A stretch of 64,000 bases of DNA from Phytophthora hibernalis. Lineage: Eukaryota > Oomycota > Peronosporomycetes > Peronosporales > Peronosporaceae. The translations under genes and the position numbers were made by a program. Location of the stretch: NCBI GenBank assembly GCA_012656075.1, contig JAAKBF010000047.1, positions 434,001 through 498,000 of the forward strand. The letters are read 5' to 3'. Shown here piece by piece: positions 55,374 to 64,000 of this stretch (within the stretch, counting starts at the first letter, position 1; each line of letters starts with the position of its first letter). The notes under the pieces are model-generated. The model saw nothing but the letters and a program-made list of their open reading frames with translations. It did no database searches and was not told the DNA's origin.

Positions 55374-57217
55374 ATGCTTCGACACACGCTGCGCGCGACT
55401 GTACATGGTCGTCACGCACTTGTGACCCCATCAACGCGAGGACTCGCCTCCGCCGCAAGTTCCGTCGAGTTCGACTACATCATTGTGGGCGCGGGCTCTG
55501 CCGGTTGCGTGCTCGCCAACCGATTGAGTGCCGACCCCAGCAACAAGGTGCTGCTCGTGGAGGCCGGACCAAGTGACCGCAACCGGTGGGACTCGATCCT
55601 TATCGAGATGCCGGCGGCCGTCCCTATCAACCTCGCGGACGAGCGCTACAACTGGAACTACTTCACAGAACCGCAGGAATTCCTCAACAACCGACGCATC
55701 GGTCAACCCCGTGGTCGCGTGCTCGGTGGTTCGTCCTCAATCAACGCCATGCTGTACAACCGCGGTCATGCCAAAGACTACAACGACTGGGAGGCGAACG
55801 GTGCTGAAGGCTGGAGCTACGCGGACTGTTTGCCGTACTTTAAGAAATCGCAGAGTCACGAGCTTGGCGGTGACGACTACCGAGAGATGACGGTCCTCTT
55901 CGTGTGGTAAGGAACACGCAGAGAGACCAACCACTCTTCCAAGCGTTCCTGGATTCAGGAGTGCAGGCGGGCTACCCGCTCACGTCCGACATGAACGGGT
56001 TCCAACAGGAAGGCTTGGGATGGAATGACTTGACCATCCATGACGGCAAGCGGGGAGTGCGTCTGCCGCTTTCCTCCACCCCGTGATGGACCGTGAAAAC
56101 CTTACTGTCGTGACGGACACACTGGTAAACAAGCTGATCTTTGACGGCAAGAAGGTGGTGGGTATTGAGGTCGAGAACAACAAGTCCAAGGCTGTGTCGA
56201 AGATCTTGTCGGGAAAGGAGGTGATCCTATCGGGCGGTGCTATCAACACGCCGCAAATATTGCAGCTTTCGGGTGTTGGTCACGCGGATCATTTGAAGGA
56301 GATCGGTGTGCCTCTTGTGCACCACTTGCCGGCAGTTGGCAAGAACATGCAGGACCACATTGGAGCCCACCTGCACTTTGCGTGTAAGAAGCCTGTCACG
56401 TTGTACAACGCGTCGAAGCGCTACCCGGGCAACGTGCTCAAAATTGGGTACGAGTGGATGACAGCGAAAACTGGCCCAGGTGCCAGCCCGCACTGTGAAG
56501 TGGGAGGCTTCATTCGAACGTAAGTTGAGATGCTTTTACTTTCTGCAATTGCGTCTGCCAACTAATTTTTATTGCTGAATGTGCTTGATGTTATGCAGCG
56601 CACCTGGAAAAGAACAACCTGACCTGCAGGTTGTATTTAGTCCGTGTACGGTGGACGAGCGCTGCCAGATGCGCGAAGACATTGGCCACTCGATGAGTGG
56701 ACATATTGCGTTAATGCGTGGTTCCAGCAACGGCACCTTGAAGATCCGCAGTGCGAACCCTCGAGACCACCCCCACATCGATCCCAAGTACATGGCCGAA
56801 GAGGAGAGCCGAGTCACTCTCCGTGAGGGTGTGAAGCTGACGCGTGAGATTTTTGCCCAGAATGCTTTCGAGGAGTTCTGTGGCGAAGGACTCAGTCCTC
56901 GCGACAGAGTGCAGTCGGATGACGAGATCGATGCGTGGATTCGTAAGTACGCTGGAGCAGAATTCCACGTGTCGTGCACGGCTCGCATGGGAGTGGACGA
57001 CAATTCGGTTGTGGATCCACAGACCCGCGTCCATGGACTTGAAGGACTTCGTATTGTCGACGCGTCGATCATGCCGAACATCGTGAGTGGCAACACGAAC
57101 GCGCCTGTGATTATGATGGCGGAGAAGACTGCGGACATGATTTTGGGCAAGGCGGCACTGCCGAAGGCGGACTTGGCTGTGTACCAGCCGAAGAACTGGG
57201 AAACCAACCAGCGGTAA
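55374..57217 (+). CDS. GMC oxidoreductase, choline dehydrogenase-like, copy 2
   Basis: Paralogue of the gene at 49330, same strand. The presequence-like start is MLRHTLRATVHGRHALVTPS. It has VGAGSAGCVLANRLSADPSN, GRVLGGSSSINAM, GGAINTPQILQLSGVG and the catalytic region FHVSCTARMGVDDNSVVDP, with DASIMPNIVSGNTNAP. An intron at 56520-56598 (GTAAGT...TGCAG) joins GGFIRT to APGKEQ. This is a different position from the intron in copy 1, about 40 codons further downstream. Two single-base breaks, near 55884 (GAGAGATG) and near 56053 (CGGGGAG), each need one extra base. The active-site His of the YHP motif appears as FHVSC, so the His is kept. Substrate preference may differ from copy 1. Confidence 0.8.
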
Positions 57218-57276
57218 GAACGTGAACAGTTTGCAACAGCATAGAGTTGAGGACGACAAGTTGATGCAGCGTCATA

Positions 57277-58138
57277 CTTCCTCTGTCTGGAAATGATCCG
57301 AACAAACGTATTGTTTTTGACCTATCGTCGGTGTTTGTGACTCTTTGCGTATGCTGATTGGATCAAATGAAAGCGCTGGATCTCCGCTATTGGGGATATT
57401 TTCCTGGACCGAAGTGTAAACTGCGTTCTATTAATACCTCGTGGTGCGCTGTCGGTTGTGGAAGCGATTATCACGGAACTGCGGGGCAGCTACTGCGTGG
57501 AAATAAAGAATGGAGACGCATGTAACGCAGCCAAGAGCAAGATCAAGAAGAACAGCGGTCGGAAGCGTGTTAACCGCGATGAGATGTGCGCCAAGTTGAA
57601 GGCGGTTCCGATGGAGGACCGGCAAGATATCCGAAGGGCTACCCATGTCGCCGGTGTATCTAGGTGGTAGCCGAGCTGTTGCACCAGGGATTCCTCAAGC
57701 GGCGCACAGGGCGCATCAAGCCTTTCTCACAGATGACAACAACAAGCTGCGCCGTGTCGAGTACGCGCTCTCCTATATCGACGACGTATCGCGGGTTTTC
57801 GAACGATGTTCGACGTGGTGCACGTCGACGAGAAGTGGATCAACACAGACGAGGATAAGCGCAGCTAAATCCTCCTCGACGGCGAAGAACCGCCTCAGCG
57901 AAGCCGCAAGAACAAGTGCTTCTTGCTGCCGATGCCCGTCCCAGGTAACTTCCTGTTTTTAATATTTCTGCATTGTCGAATAATCTTGAAAATTAATACA
58001 TGTGATAATTAGGAAGGATCCGCAATATCATCTTCAACTATTGATCCCTGTCCAACATGATATCTCAAATTTGACCAGCCAGCTCAACCTATTGACCTGG
58101 CATAATGACTTATTCGGATCATTTCCAGACAGAGGAAG
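57277..58138 (+). mobile_element. Mariner-like deletion derivative with intact TIRs
   Basis: The terminal sequence CTTCCTCTGTCTGGAAATGA TCCGAACAA at the left is matched, with one difference, by the reverse complement at 58110-58138. TA flanks both ends (57275-57276, 58139-58140). The TIR resembles the CTCCCTCYGTCYGGAAATA end of plant Stowaway/Osmar elements. Inside, a partial transposase is still readable. At 862 bp it is an internally deleted copy that could have been moved by a full-length relative. Confidence 0.85.
57455..57950 (+). pseudogene. Truncated mariner-like (DD39D-type) transposase
   Basis: In alternating frames: GRKRVNRDEMCAKLKAVPME, VVAELLHQGFLKRRTGRIKP, then DVVHVDEKWINTDEDKR and LLDGEEPPQRSRKNK. 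The VHxDEKWFN block with the first Asp, followed by YLLxxEExPxRxxxNK, is typical of plant-type mariner (Osmar) transposases. The protein stops shortly after, so the second and third catalytic residues are lost. At least three frame changes are present. Confidence 0.7.
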
Positions 58139-58172
58139 TAATAATGAAACAAATGGCTGCATTTCATACGTC

Positions 58173-59938
58173 TTACACACGAAAACTCGAGCTGTCAACA
58201 AGTGGAGTTGAAGTGCTGCTCACTGGGACGATCTGTCGTCGAACCCAGATGAACCTGGAGTTGTTGGGATCAAGCGGGGTCCATTTACGAGTGCTCGAGG
58301 TGGCCTTGTAACTCCGAGAGTTCGTTCGTGCCGCGGCGTTCTCAACTCGTCGAATCCAGATAAGCCGAGTGCTGCTGGGATCGACAGGCTCCCACTTTCG
58401 GGCAGGCTTAATAGCTTTCCGCCGTGTGCTTCGGGGAGCAGAATTCACATCTGCATCGACTGAGGAGCGTACCAGTACCCAAATGAGACTTGAGTTGGCA
58501 GGGTCGATCGGCATCCACCTGCGCTTGGTCAATGGAGTAGCCGAACGTGTTGAAACCTCCTTGGAGTTACCAGATTTCGATGAGGATTCAACGACCGACA
58601 CATTGAATCTGTCCATGATACATGTAGCTGTGGCGCTTGCGACCAGATGCGTTTCACTGCCGCCTTCGCTCTTGACCACAGCATCCACCAATGCCTCGAC
58701 GACTGCTTCAACTTGTAGGTTGATGACATCCGTCTCATTTGCTGTTGTGGTAAGGCTCACGACGTCGGCATTTTCGGCTTCGGCCACTTCGGTCACTAAC
58801 TCCTCGACAATAGCTTGAACTTCAGACTCAATATCGATTTCCTCGCCCTTGGTGCTGCAGAACTCACGTTCTACTTCGCACACGGCAGCGACCAAAGCTT
58901 CAACGACAGCTTTCACCTCAGAATTGATATCTTCTAGCTCGATGAGAGCAACATCATTCGCAGCGACAGGGTCGCCAAGCGATTCGTGGGTAACAACAGC
59001 AACCGATTGCATGCCTTCGACGCTGAAACAACCGTCTTGGTCTTGAAGACCTTCCTCACTCGCATTTGGCAATTCAGGCTGGGGCTCATCGCCCACCACA
59101 TCTTTGGTTTCGTCCATGGCGATACCTGCAGGTGCCGCAATGTCGAGTTCATCGCTGACCAGGTAAGTGGTGATTGACGGCGTTCCTTCAGTTGCGAAAA
59201 TGTTGATATAGTCCTCCTCAGTCTCGTCGTGGTAAGCTCGCGGTGGTACAACGTCATCACGCACAGCTTCGGTTTCCGGGATAGTTGGGGCAGGACGGTG
59301 CAGCCAAAGCAGTTTGTGGTTGTTCGGGTCTCGTTTGAAGCACTCGCGCTCCAGAGTGATTCTGGAAGGAGGAGGCATCGCAACAGAAGCATTGCTGCTG
59401 GCACGTGAAGAAGCACCACCGAGGGTACTAACTCGACCTCGACTGCTTGCCCGGGTACCCGAACTTCCAGCAACGCTCAGTCTTCCTACACTACTGGTAG
59501 CAGTAGCTGTGGTTGCGGTACTACTTGGAGTGCTGACTTGGTCGGATTCTTTCTTGGGCTCCAATGCCTGCTCCAGTGCAGACAACCACGTCTCAAATGT
59601 GGCAGCATCGGGTGCTTGGAAACTCCGCCGCTTCTTGCCGTGCCGAACGGTGAACCGGTGGCGAGCGAGGTCTCTCTTCGTAGGTGGCTCCAATCGTGCC
59701 GGGTACTGCAAAATGAACTCCTCGCGTCCGCCAAAAGCGTCGGCCGTGAAATGGCAAACACGGGTGCTTCAGGCTGTGGTTGCTCCACCAACCGAAGCTC
59801 TGCCTTGTGCCTATTGTCAAAATCAGTGATCGTCGTCAGCACCGAGTCAAAAAACAATTCAGATAATAGAGTGGAGGTCGTCGCTCACCAGAAGAGGTTC
59901 AAGGCTTTGGTCTGCATTGGGCAGTCGAGGCCTGTCAT
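58173..59938 (-). CDS. PH-like domain protein with C-terminal WxPxDP repeats
   Basis: Exon 1 (59938-59889, MTGLDCPMQTKALNLFW) is joined over an intron at 59811-59888 (GTGAGC...AATAG) to HKAELRLVEQPQPEA. One frame break at the AAAA of 59733-59736 leads on to EEFILQYPARLEPPTKRDLA, RHRFTVRHGKKRRSFQAPDA and TFETWLSALEQAL, which looks like a PH domain ending in its C-terminal helix. A Ser/Thr-rich, then acidic region follows with helical repeats (EVKAVVEALVAAVCEVE, EVQAIVEELVTEVAEAE, VEAVVEALVDAVV). Three copies of an approximately 18-residue unit come at the end (RWMPIDPANSSLIWV, KWEPVDPSSTRLIWI, KWTPLDPNNSRFIWV), and a degenerate fourth lies nearer the N-terminus (KRDPNNHKLLWL). The function is unknown; phosphoinositide or membrane binding through the PH domain is inference. 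Confidence 0.55.
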
Positions 59939-60979
59939 TTTGCCGCAGTTGTTGCCTACCAACGGTGCGGTTTCGCAGGCTTGGGTAGGAGCTGGCGAGT
60001 TGCGAAATGCTTGACCGGCATGGCATGGGCAAAGTGCAGCATCAAGTGGCTCTTAACGGACAGTTTGTGCCTCAACACATGGCCTCTGCTGCCCACACCT
60101 CAGCGGTTGTGGGAGCTGAGATGTGAAAACCAATTGCCCTAAATTTTGCCAAGACATGTTCACCGTATGATCCCCGGTTGAAAGTGCAGCTTGTCCGCTT
60201 TCTTTCAGAAGCTCATCTAAACGCGCTGCACAGAATGCGAAAGTTGCGTGGGGTCAGTTATTATTGTGAGAGTGGTTGCTGGGGTTGCTGTTGCTTTGTA
60301 GTTTTAGGTGCACAGTGTGAAGGTTACGCATTTTTGTTTGCGGTAAGGTCGGAATATAACTGTAGCCATTTCGCATGCTTCAGTTCAACAGCTTAGGATA
60401 CCAGTGCGTTATGATCGAGAATGGGCGGCAGATATATTCATACATGTAATAGCAAGACTGCGTACACCCTGCAACGTAAAGTCGCTCGACGTCGGGCTTG
60501 ATCACTCCGGGCAATTATTAATCCCGGCCGACCTGGCCGTCAACACGCTGCGGTTCATGCTCGAATGGAAGGCGAGATCCGAAGACATTGGAGCTCTACA
60601 AACATGTCGGACGAGGTCATGTTGTGTATCAAGGTCCATGATACACAGCGAGCCATGATTCATGGCCCCCAGGTAGCAGTGCCACATGACGGCCGAAGCT
60701 GCTCAGAGATTGACAGCTCCGTTCGGTGTGTCAAGTTGACACACCGTCAGCGCCAACGTCTCGCTCGATGGGACAACTTGGGAACTCGCATTTCGGCATC
60801 ACCTCGGGCGCCACGAAAACACCCGCTGCCAAAGTAGAGGCGCATGTCGTCGGTTTGCGTGGCGCTCGCCTCGTCCGTGGCGCCCAGATGGCTTCCCGAT
60901 GCAGATAGCCTTGTGGTTGTCTATGCTTTCGCGCATCTGACTCCCTGGTCCCCTAGCCAACTGCTGGCCAAAGCCTCGA
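59939..60979. other. Intergenic; upstream region of the elicitin-like gene
   Basis: About 1 kb without a convincing gene. The short plus-strand frames at 60404 and 60565 have no recognisable similarity. It contains a 23-bp palindrome at 60724-60746. Confidence 0.45.
60724..60746. repeat. 23-bp odd palindrome
   Basis: CGGTGTGTCAA G TTGACACACCG: perfect 11-bp arms around one base, about 330 bp upstream of the elicitin-like start. It could be a binding site for a dimeric factor. Confidence 0.6.
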
Positions 60980-61004
60980 CTCGAGGCCCGACTCGGGCCT
61001 CGAG
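60980..61004. repeat. 25-bp GC-rich odd palindrome at the elicitin promoter
   Basis: CTCGAGGCCCGA C TCGGGCCTCGAG: perfect 12-bp arms around one base. It ends two bases before an initiator-like sequence, so it overlaps the probable core promoter. Confidence 0.65.
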
Positions 61005-61005
61005 C

Positions 61006-61020
61006 GCTCATTGCCAACTT
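61006..61020 (+). promoter_or_regulatory. Candidate oomycete initiator of the elicitin-like gene
   Basis: GCTCATTGCCAACTT fits the GCTCATTYYNCAWTT type start-site element, about 57 bp before the ATG at 61077. Confidence 0.45.
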
Positions 61021-61076
61021 GTCCGCCTCGAGGAGAAGACAGTCGAAGGACCCACCAACCCTTACCGATTCACATC

Positions 61077-62093
61077 ATGCGCTCTTGTACCTTTGGATCT
61101 GCGCTGGCTGTGTTGGCCTTTGGATCCGCGGACGCGCTCGACACCTGCAGCAGCAACGCGCTCGTGGACGCCTATGCCGGTCTCAACGTCAATACGGAGC
61201 TGGTCTCGTGCATCAGGGACAACAACTTCGCCGCGGCGCTCGACGGCTCCGTGGACCTCACGACCGTGAACGCCGCGTCGGCGCCCGAGCAGGTCACTAC
61301 CATCTGCGCCGCGGACTCGTGCAAGACCATCCTGTCGGCGCTCGTGAACAGCGCCAATTTCAACCTCACCAACTGCATCGTCGGCAACGACATCGTGCTC
61401 ATGACCGAGATCTCCAACCTCCAGGCCACCTGCACAGCCCTCGCCGGAACTACGGAGGCACCTGCCGCCACCACTGCGGCTCCGACGGAGGCCCCGGCTG
61501 CTACCACTGCCGCTCCGACGGAGGCACCTGCCGCCACCACGGCCGCTCCGACAGAGGTTCCCGCGGCTACCATAGCAGCTCTGACGGAGGCTCCTGCTGC
61601 TACCACTGCGGCTCCGACGGAAGCACCTGCCGCCACCACTGCTGCTCCGACAGAGGCTCCCGCGGCTATCACAGCAGCTCCGACGGAGGCTCCCGCGGCC
61701 ACGACGGCCGCTCCGACGGAGGATCCTGCTGCTACCACTGCTGCTCCAACGGAGGCACCTGCCGCCACCACGGCCGCTCCGACAGAGGCTCCCGCGGCTA
61801 TCACAGCAGCTCCGACGGAGGCCCCGGCTGCTACCACTGCCGCTCCGACGGAGGCACCTGCCGCCACCACGGCCGCTCCGACAGAGGCTCCCGCGGCTAC
61901 CACAGCAGCTCCGACGGAGGCTCCATCCGCCACGACGTCTGCTCCGATTGCCACAGAGGCCCCGGAAGCGCCAGTTGCTACGACGACTGCCCCTGTTGTT
62001 ACCGAAGCTCCCGTTGCTACCCCTGCTGCTACTACCACAGCTCCGACCTCGGACGACCCTACCCAGCAGCAGCAGCAAACCTTTCCGTGCTGA
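61077..62093 (+). CDS. Elicitin-like secreted protein with 15 tandem 11-residue repeats
   Basis: The 338-aa product has a signal peptide (1-20, ending SADA), then an elicitin-like domain with six cysteines at 24, 45, 77, 82, 100 and 119. The four-residue gap of the central pair is as in elicitins, but the other gaps (20, 31, 17, 18) differ from canonical 98-aa elicitins, so it is an elicitin-like (ELL) type. Elicitins bind sterols and trigger defence in plants. From about 126 a Thr/Ala/Pro-rich stalk of 15 units TEAPAATTAAP (33 bp each, some variant) follows, probably O-glycosylated and holding the domain off the wall or membrane. The frame ends QQQQTFPC; an alternative frame continues about 20 codons to 62149, and one missing A in CAAACC near 62082 would select it. 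The start was chosen at the ATG giving the signal peptide. Confidence 0.8.
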   Translation: MRSCTFGSALAVLAFGSADALDTCSSNALVDAYAGLNVNTELVSCIRDNNFAAALDGSVDLTTVNAASAPEQVTTICAADSCKTILSALVNSANFNLTNCIVGNDIVLMTEISNLQATCTALAGTTEAPAATTAAPTEAPAATTAAPTEAPAATTAAPTEVPAATIAALTEAPAATTAAPTEAPAATTAAPTEAPAAITAAPTEAPAATTAAPTEDPAATTAAPTEAPAATTAAPTEAPAAITAAPTEAPAATTAAPTEAPAATTAAPTEAPAATTAAPTEAPSATTSAPIATEAPEAPVATTTAPVVTEAPVATPAATTTAPTSDDPTQQQQQTFPC

Positions 62094-62403
62094 ACTCGGA
62101 CAGCGGTTCCGCGGCTGGCGTCTCGCCTGGCAAGCACTGCAAGCAGTAAACTCAGGGATTGAAGAGACCAGACAGACAGATGAAGTTTCTGCGCTAAGTC
62201 GTTTTGCAGCTAATATCTACGTGTTCGACGCGTTTACAGCCGCACCACTAGACTTGTAATGCATTGTGTGCCGCCTCCTTTTTCACTTCGTATGTTCTCT
62301 GGATACAGATTTGGACGGAAAGATGTGACGGACACAAAACAATGACAGATGAGGTTTTACATCCGCCGCACCATACAATCATTTCCACCAATAAGATCAT
62401 CGC
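62094..62403. other. Intergenic
   Basis: About 300 bp between the elicitin-like gene and the pogo-like transposase. It probably includes the element's left flank; no TIR was identified. Confidence 0.4.
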
Positions 62404-63770
62404 TATGTGAACGCACCTTCGCCACTCAAAATTAGTGTTGGAAATGCAGTGTCCGGAGGACGCAGCAACTGCTCGCTTGCGAGCTTGGGGGTGGCCGATG
62501 ATGACAACCTGTGCAGCAACTTGGAGGATGATGAAGGTGACACAGCAAGCACTGCTGTTGAAGTGGTAGTTAGGGACCGAAGAAATGCCTATTCCAACGC
62601 TCTGAAACTCCAGGTGCTAGAAGATATCAATACTGGCGTCAGCGTCACCGAAGCTGCGAGGCTTCACGGTATCAAGTCACGGACTTCTGTGCACGCGTGG
62701 AAGGGTCGGGAAGCTATCATCAGAGAGGCATGCAATAACAAGAAGCGATCTATGTGCAGCGTCGACGGGCAAGGCAGGAAAAGTCTATACCCGCATTGCG
62801 ACGAGCTCATACAGTGGATTAAGGAAATGAGACGCGACGACTTTCCGCTGAAGACATCCCATGTTCTGGTGCTCGTAAAGGAGGAGTACAGCGAGTTCAC
62901 ATCTGTGTACTTGGCGAAGAACGAGGAGGAGAGCTTAGGCCGCATGATGCGGCGGATTGTCTACCAGCGTGGGTTCTCGTTTCGGCGCCCTACGAAGTCT
63001 GTGCTCTCAACGCTAGACCTTGAAGCAGAGCAGCGCAAATTCGCTAGCGAGGTAGGAAGCAAGGTCAGTGCTACGTACGCACGATCGTGCATTTTCAACG
63101 CCGACGAGACCGCAGTGTACTCCCCACTCGCATTATTAGCGAGCGTGGCGCCAAGAAAGGAGTCAAGATCAAAGGACGGGTGCGATCGGAGAGGGCAAGT
63201 GAGCTGCTGATCGTATCGGCTACAGGACAAAAGCTTCGCCCGCTCATCATCTTTAAAGGGCAGCCAGGGGGACGGGTGGAGGAGGAAGTCCAGGGCCATT
63301 CCAACCGAGTTATGGCGACTGTGCAGACGAATGCTTGGATGGATTCGCGGGTGTGGCGGGACATATTCATTGAAAATTCCTGGGGTGGCTTTGTGTGTGA
63401 TGCCCAGCCTGGGCCGCTTGCGATCTACGTGGACAACTTGAAGTGCCACGTCTCGACCGAGGCGCAGGACGCATTTGCTACCTGGGGAACGGAGGTGGTG
63501 CCCCTGCCCAAGAACACCACCTCGGTGCTCCAACCTCTAGACGTGGGGGTCATGGGTCCGTTTAAGCAGAAGTTTCGCGCCATCACGCTGTCCTATAAGC
63601 TGTCAGCGGTTAGAGAGAGCAACCGGGTGCCCCTTCGCGAACGTCTGCTGAAGCTACAGCGCCTACCAGCACCCGAGAAGCGGAAGCGCTTGGTGGAGCG
63701 CGTCGTTGCTGCTTGGGATGCGGTTAGTGAGAGTAGCATAAAGAAGGCATGGAGTAAGGCTGGACTCTAA
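62404..63770 (+). CDS. Pogo/Tigger-like (DDE_1) transposase, almost complete
   Basis: The N-terminal region has a helix-turn-helix of psq type (ALKLQVLEDINTGVSVTEAA, HGIKSRTSVHAWKG), then a CENP-B-like basic segment. The catalytic core follows: FNADETAVY with the first Asp near 63108, LAIYVDNLKCHVSTEAQDAF with the second, and LPKNTTSVLQPLDVGVMGPF with the third (QPLD). One base is missing in the CCCC run at about 63123-63126, which shifts the frame between the first and second Asp; otherwise the 450 residues are continuous to TAA near 63770. No ATG opens the long frame directly: ATG at 62404 is one base out of frame, another probable single-base deletion. The class usually has TA target duplications and short TIRs, not found here. 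Confidence 0.75.
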
Positions 63771-63798
63771 TAGACTGACCAGATAGGGCGGGGGACGT

Positions 63799-63816
63799 CA
63801 GTAGGTGCACCTACTG
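63799..63816. repeat. 18-bp perfect palindrome
   Basis: CAGTAGGTGCACCTACTG lies about 30 bp after the transposase stop. It could be part of the element's end or of the neighbouring SINE-like sequence. Confidence 0.6.
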
Positions 63817-63837
63817 CCTTCGAACCCCGGCACCAAG

Positions 63838-63945
63838 GTCACCACTCGGGTGTTTAACTTTGCGGCAGTCGTGGGAATTGAACCCTCGTCACATTATTAA
63901 AAGGTGGTGTCGAGCCGGTTGAGCCCCAGAGCGACGTTTTATTGG
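63838..63945 (-). repeat. tRNA-derived SINE-like sequence
   Basis: On the minus strand an A-box-like GGGGCTCAACCGG (about 63925) and a B-box-like GGTTCAATTCC (about 63880) have the spacing of a tRNA-type Pol III promoter. A second GGTTCGAAGG occurs further on, near 63820. Stems are too weak for a functional tRNA. The 3' end cannot be fixed. Confidence 0.4.
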
Positions 63946-64000
63946 CGCCAAAGTCAATTTTGTTATGCTTGGATATAATTTAGTCCTCGGGTTCCGATTG

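Noticed and set aside
60404..60837. Small plus-strand genes upstream of the elicitin-like gene
   Set aside because: Short, no similarity, atypical composition; left as intergenic.
61062..62137. Two long minus-strand open frames (338 and 321 codons) opposite the elicitin-like gene
   Set aside because: They mirror the GC-rich 33-bp repeat, giving Ser/Gly/Arg- or Ala/Val/Gly-only proteins without domain; they are composition shadows.
61019..62149. 376-codon plus-strand frame overlapping the elicitin-like gene
   Set aside because: Cys/His/Ser-rich product of the repeat read out of frame; only its last 20 codons may matter, as the possible true C-terminus of the elicitin-like gene.

Overview
The window looks like nuclear DNA of a plant-pathogenic oomycete, most likely Phytophthora or a close relative. 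Evidence: two secreted RXLR-type effector genes, a six-cysteine elicitin-like gene with a Thr/Ala/Pro-rich tail, short GT-AG introns of about 60-90 bp, start regions resembling the oomycete initiator, and a dense mixture of Copia, Gypsy-like, hAT, MULE, pogo, IS630/mariner and tyrosine-recombinase (Crypton-like) elements. Nothing suggests a prokaryote. The species cannot be named from the sequence alone.

Layout. (1) About 1-33 kb is a transposon graveyard with almost no host genes: a pogo-like fragment; a Copia pol end, LTR and gag start; a minus-strand Copia that has lost protease and integrase; a MULE relic; a 51-bp minisatellite; a BED-finger hAT relic; and a 7.6-kb LTR-bounded Copia (11.3-18.9 kb). 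That Copia carries a MITE beside its 5' LTR, an internal inversion of the zinc-knuckle/protease/integrase block, and a DDE transposon inside RNase H. After it come a broken ABCG transporter, a large broken transposase-like gene of a family I cannot name, an intact 697-aa tyrosine-recombinase ORF (Crypton-like), a tRNA-like sequence and a Gypsy-like gag remnant. (2) About 33-42 kb is a gene-dense block: SDHAF3-like (LYR protein), a double-RGS/DENN protein, a Timeless/Tof1/Swi1 fork-protection protein, and a Q-rich zinc-ribbon/PDZ protein, arranged as two divergent pairs. (3) About 42-62 kb holds duplicated gene pairs: two CLC chloride channels (minus strand) with a small secreted protein between them; two choline-dehydrogenase-like GMC oxidoreductases (plus strand) bracketing two RXLR effectors and two MITEs; then a mariner-like deletion derivative, a PH-domain protein and the elicitin-like gene. 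(4) About 62-64 kb holds a nearly intact pogo-like transposase and a tRNA-derived, SINE-like sequence.

A pervasive feature is that many conserved genes (Timeless, both CLCs, both GMCs, the PDZ and PH genes, one RXLR, possibly the elicitin-like gene) are broken by single-base shifts that each need one extra base, often in a homopolymer run. The 3-kb RGS/DENN ORF and the 2.1-kb Crypton-like ORF are clean. I read most of these breaks as probable uncorrected deletions in the assembly rather than true pseudogenes, but the sequence alone cannot decide. Coordinates of broken genes are outer limits of the homologous reading.
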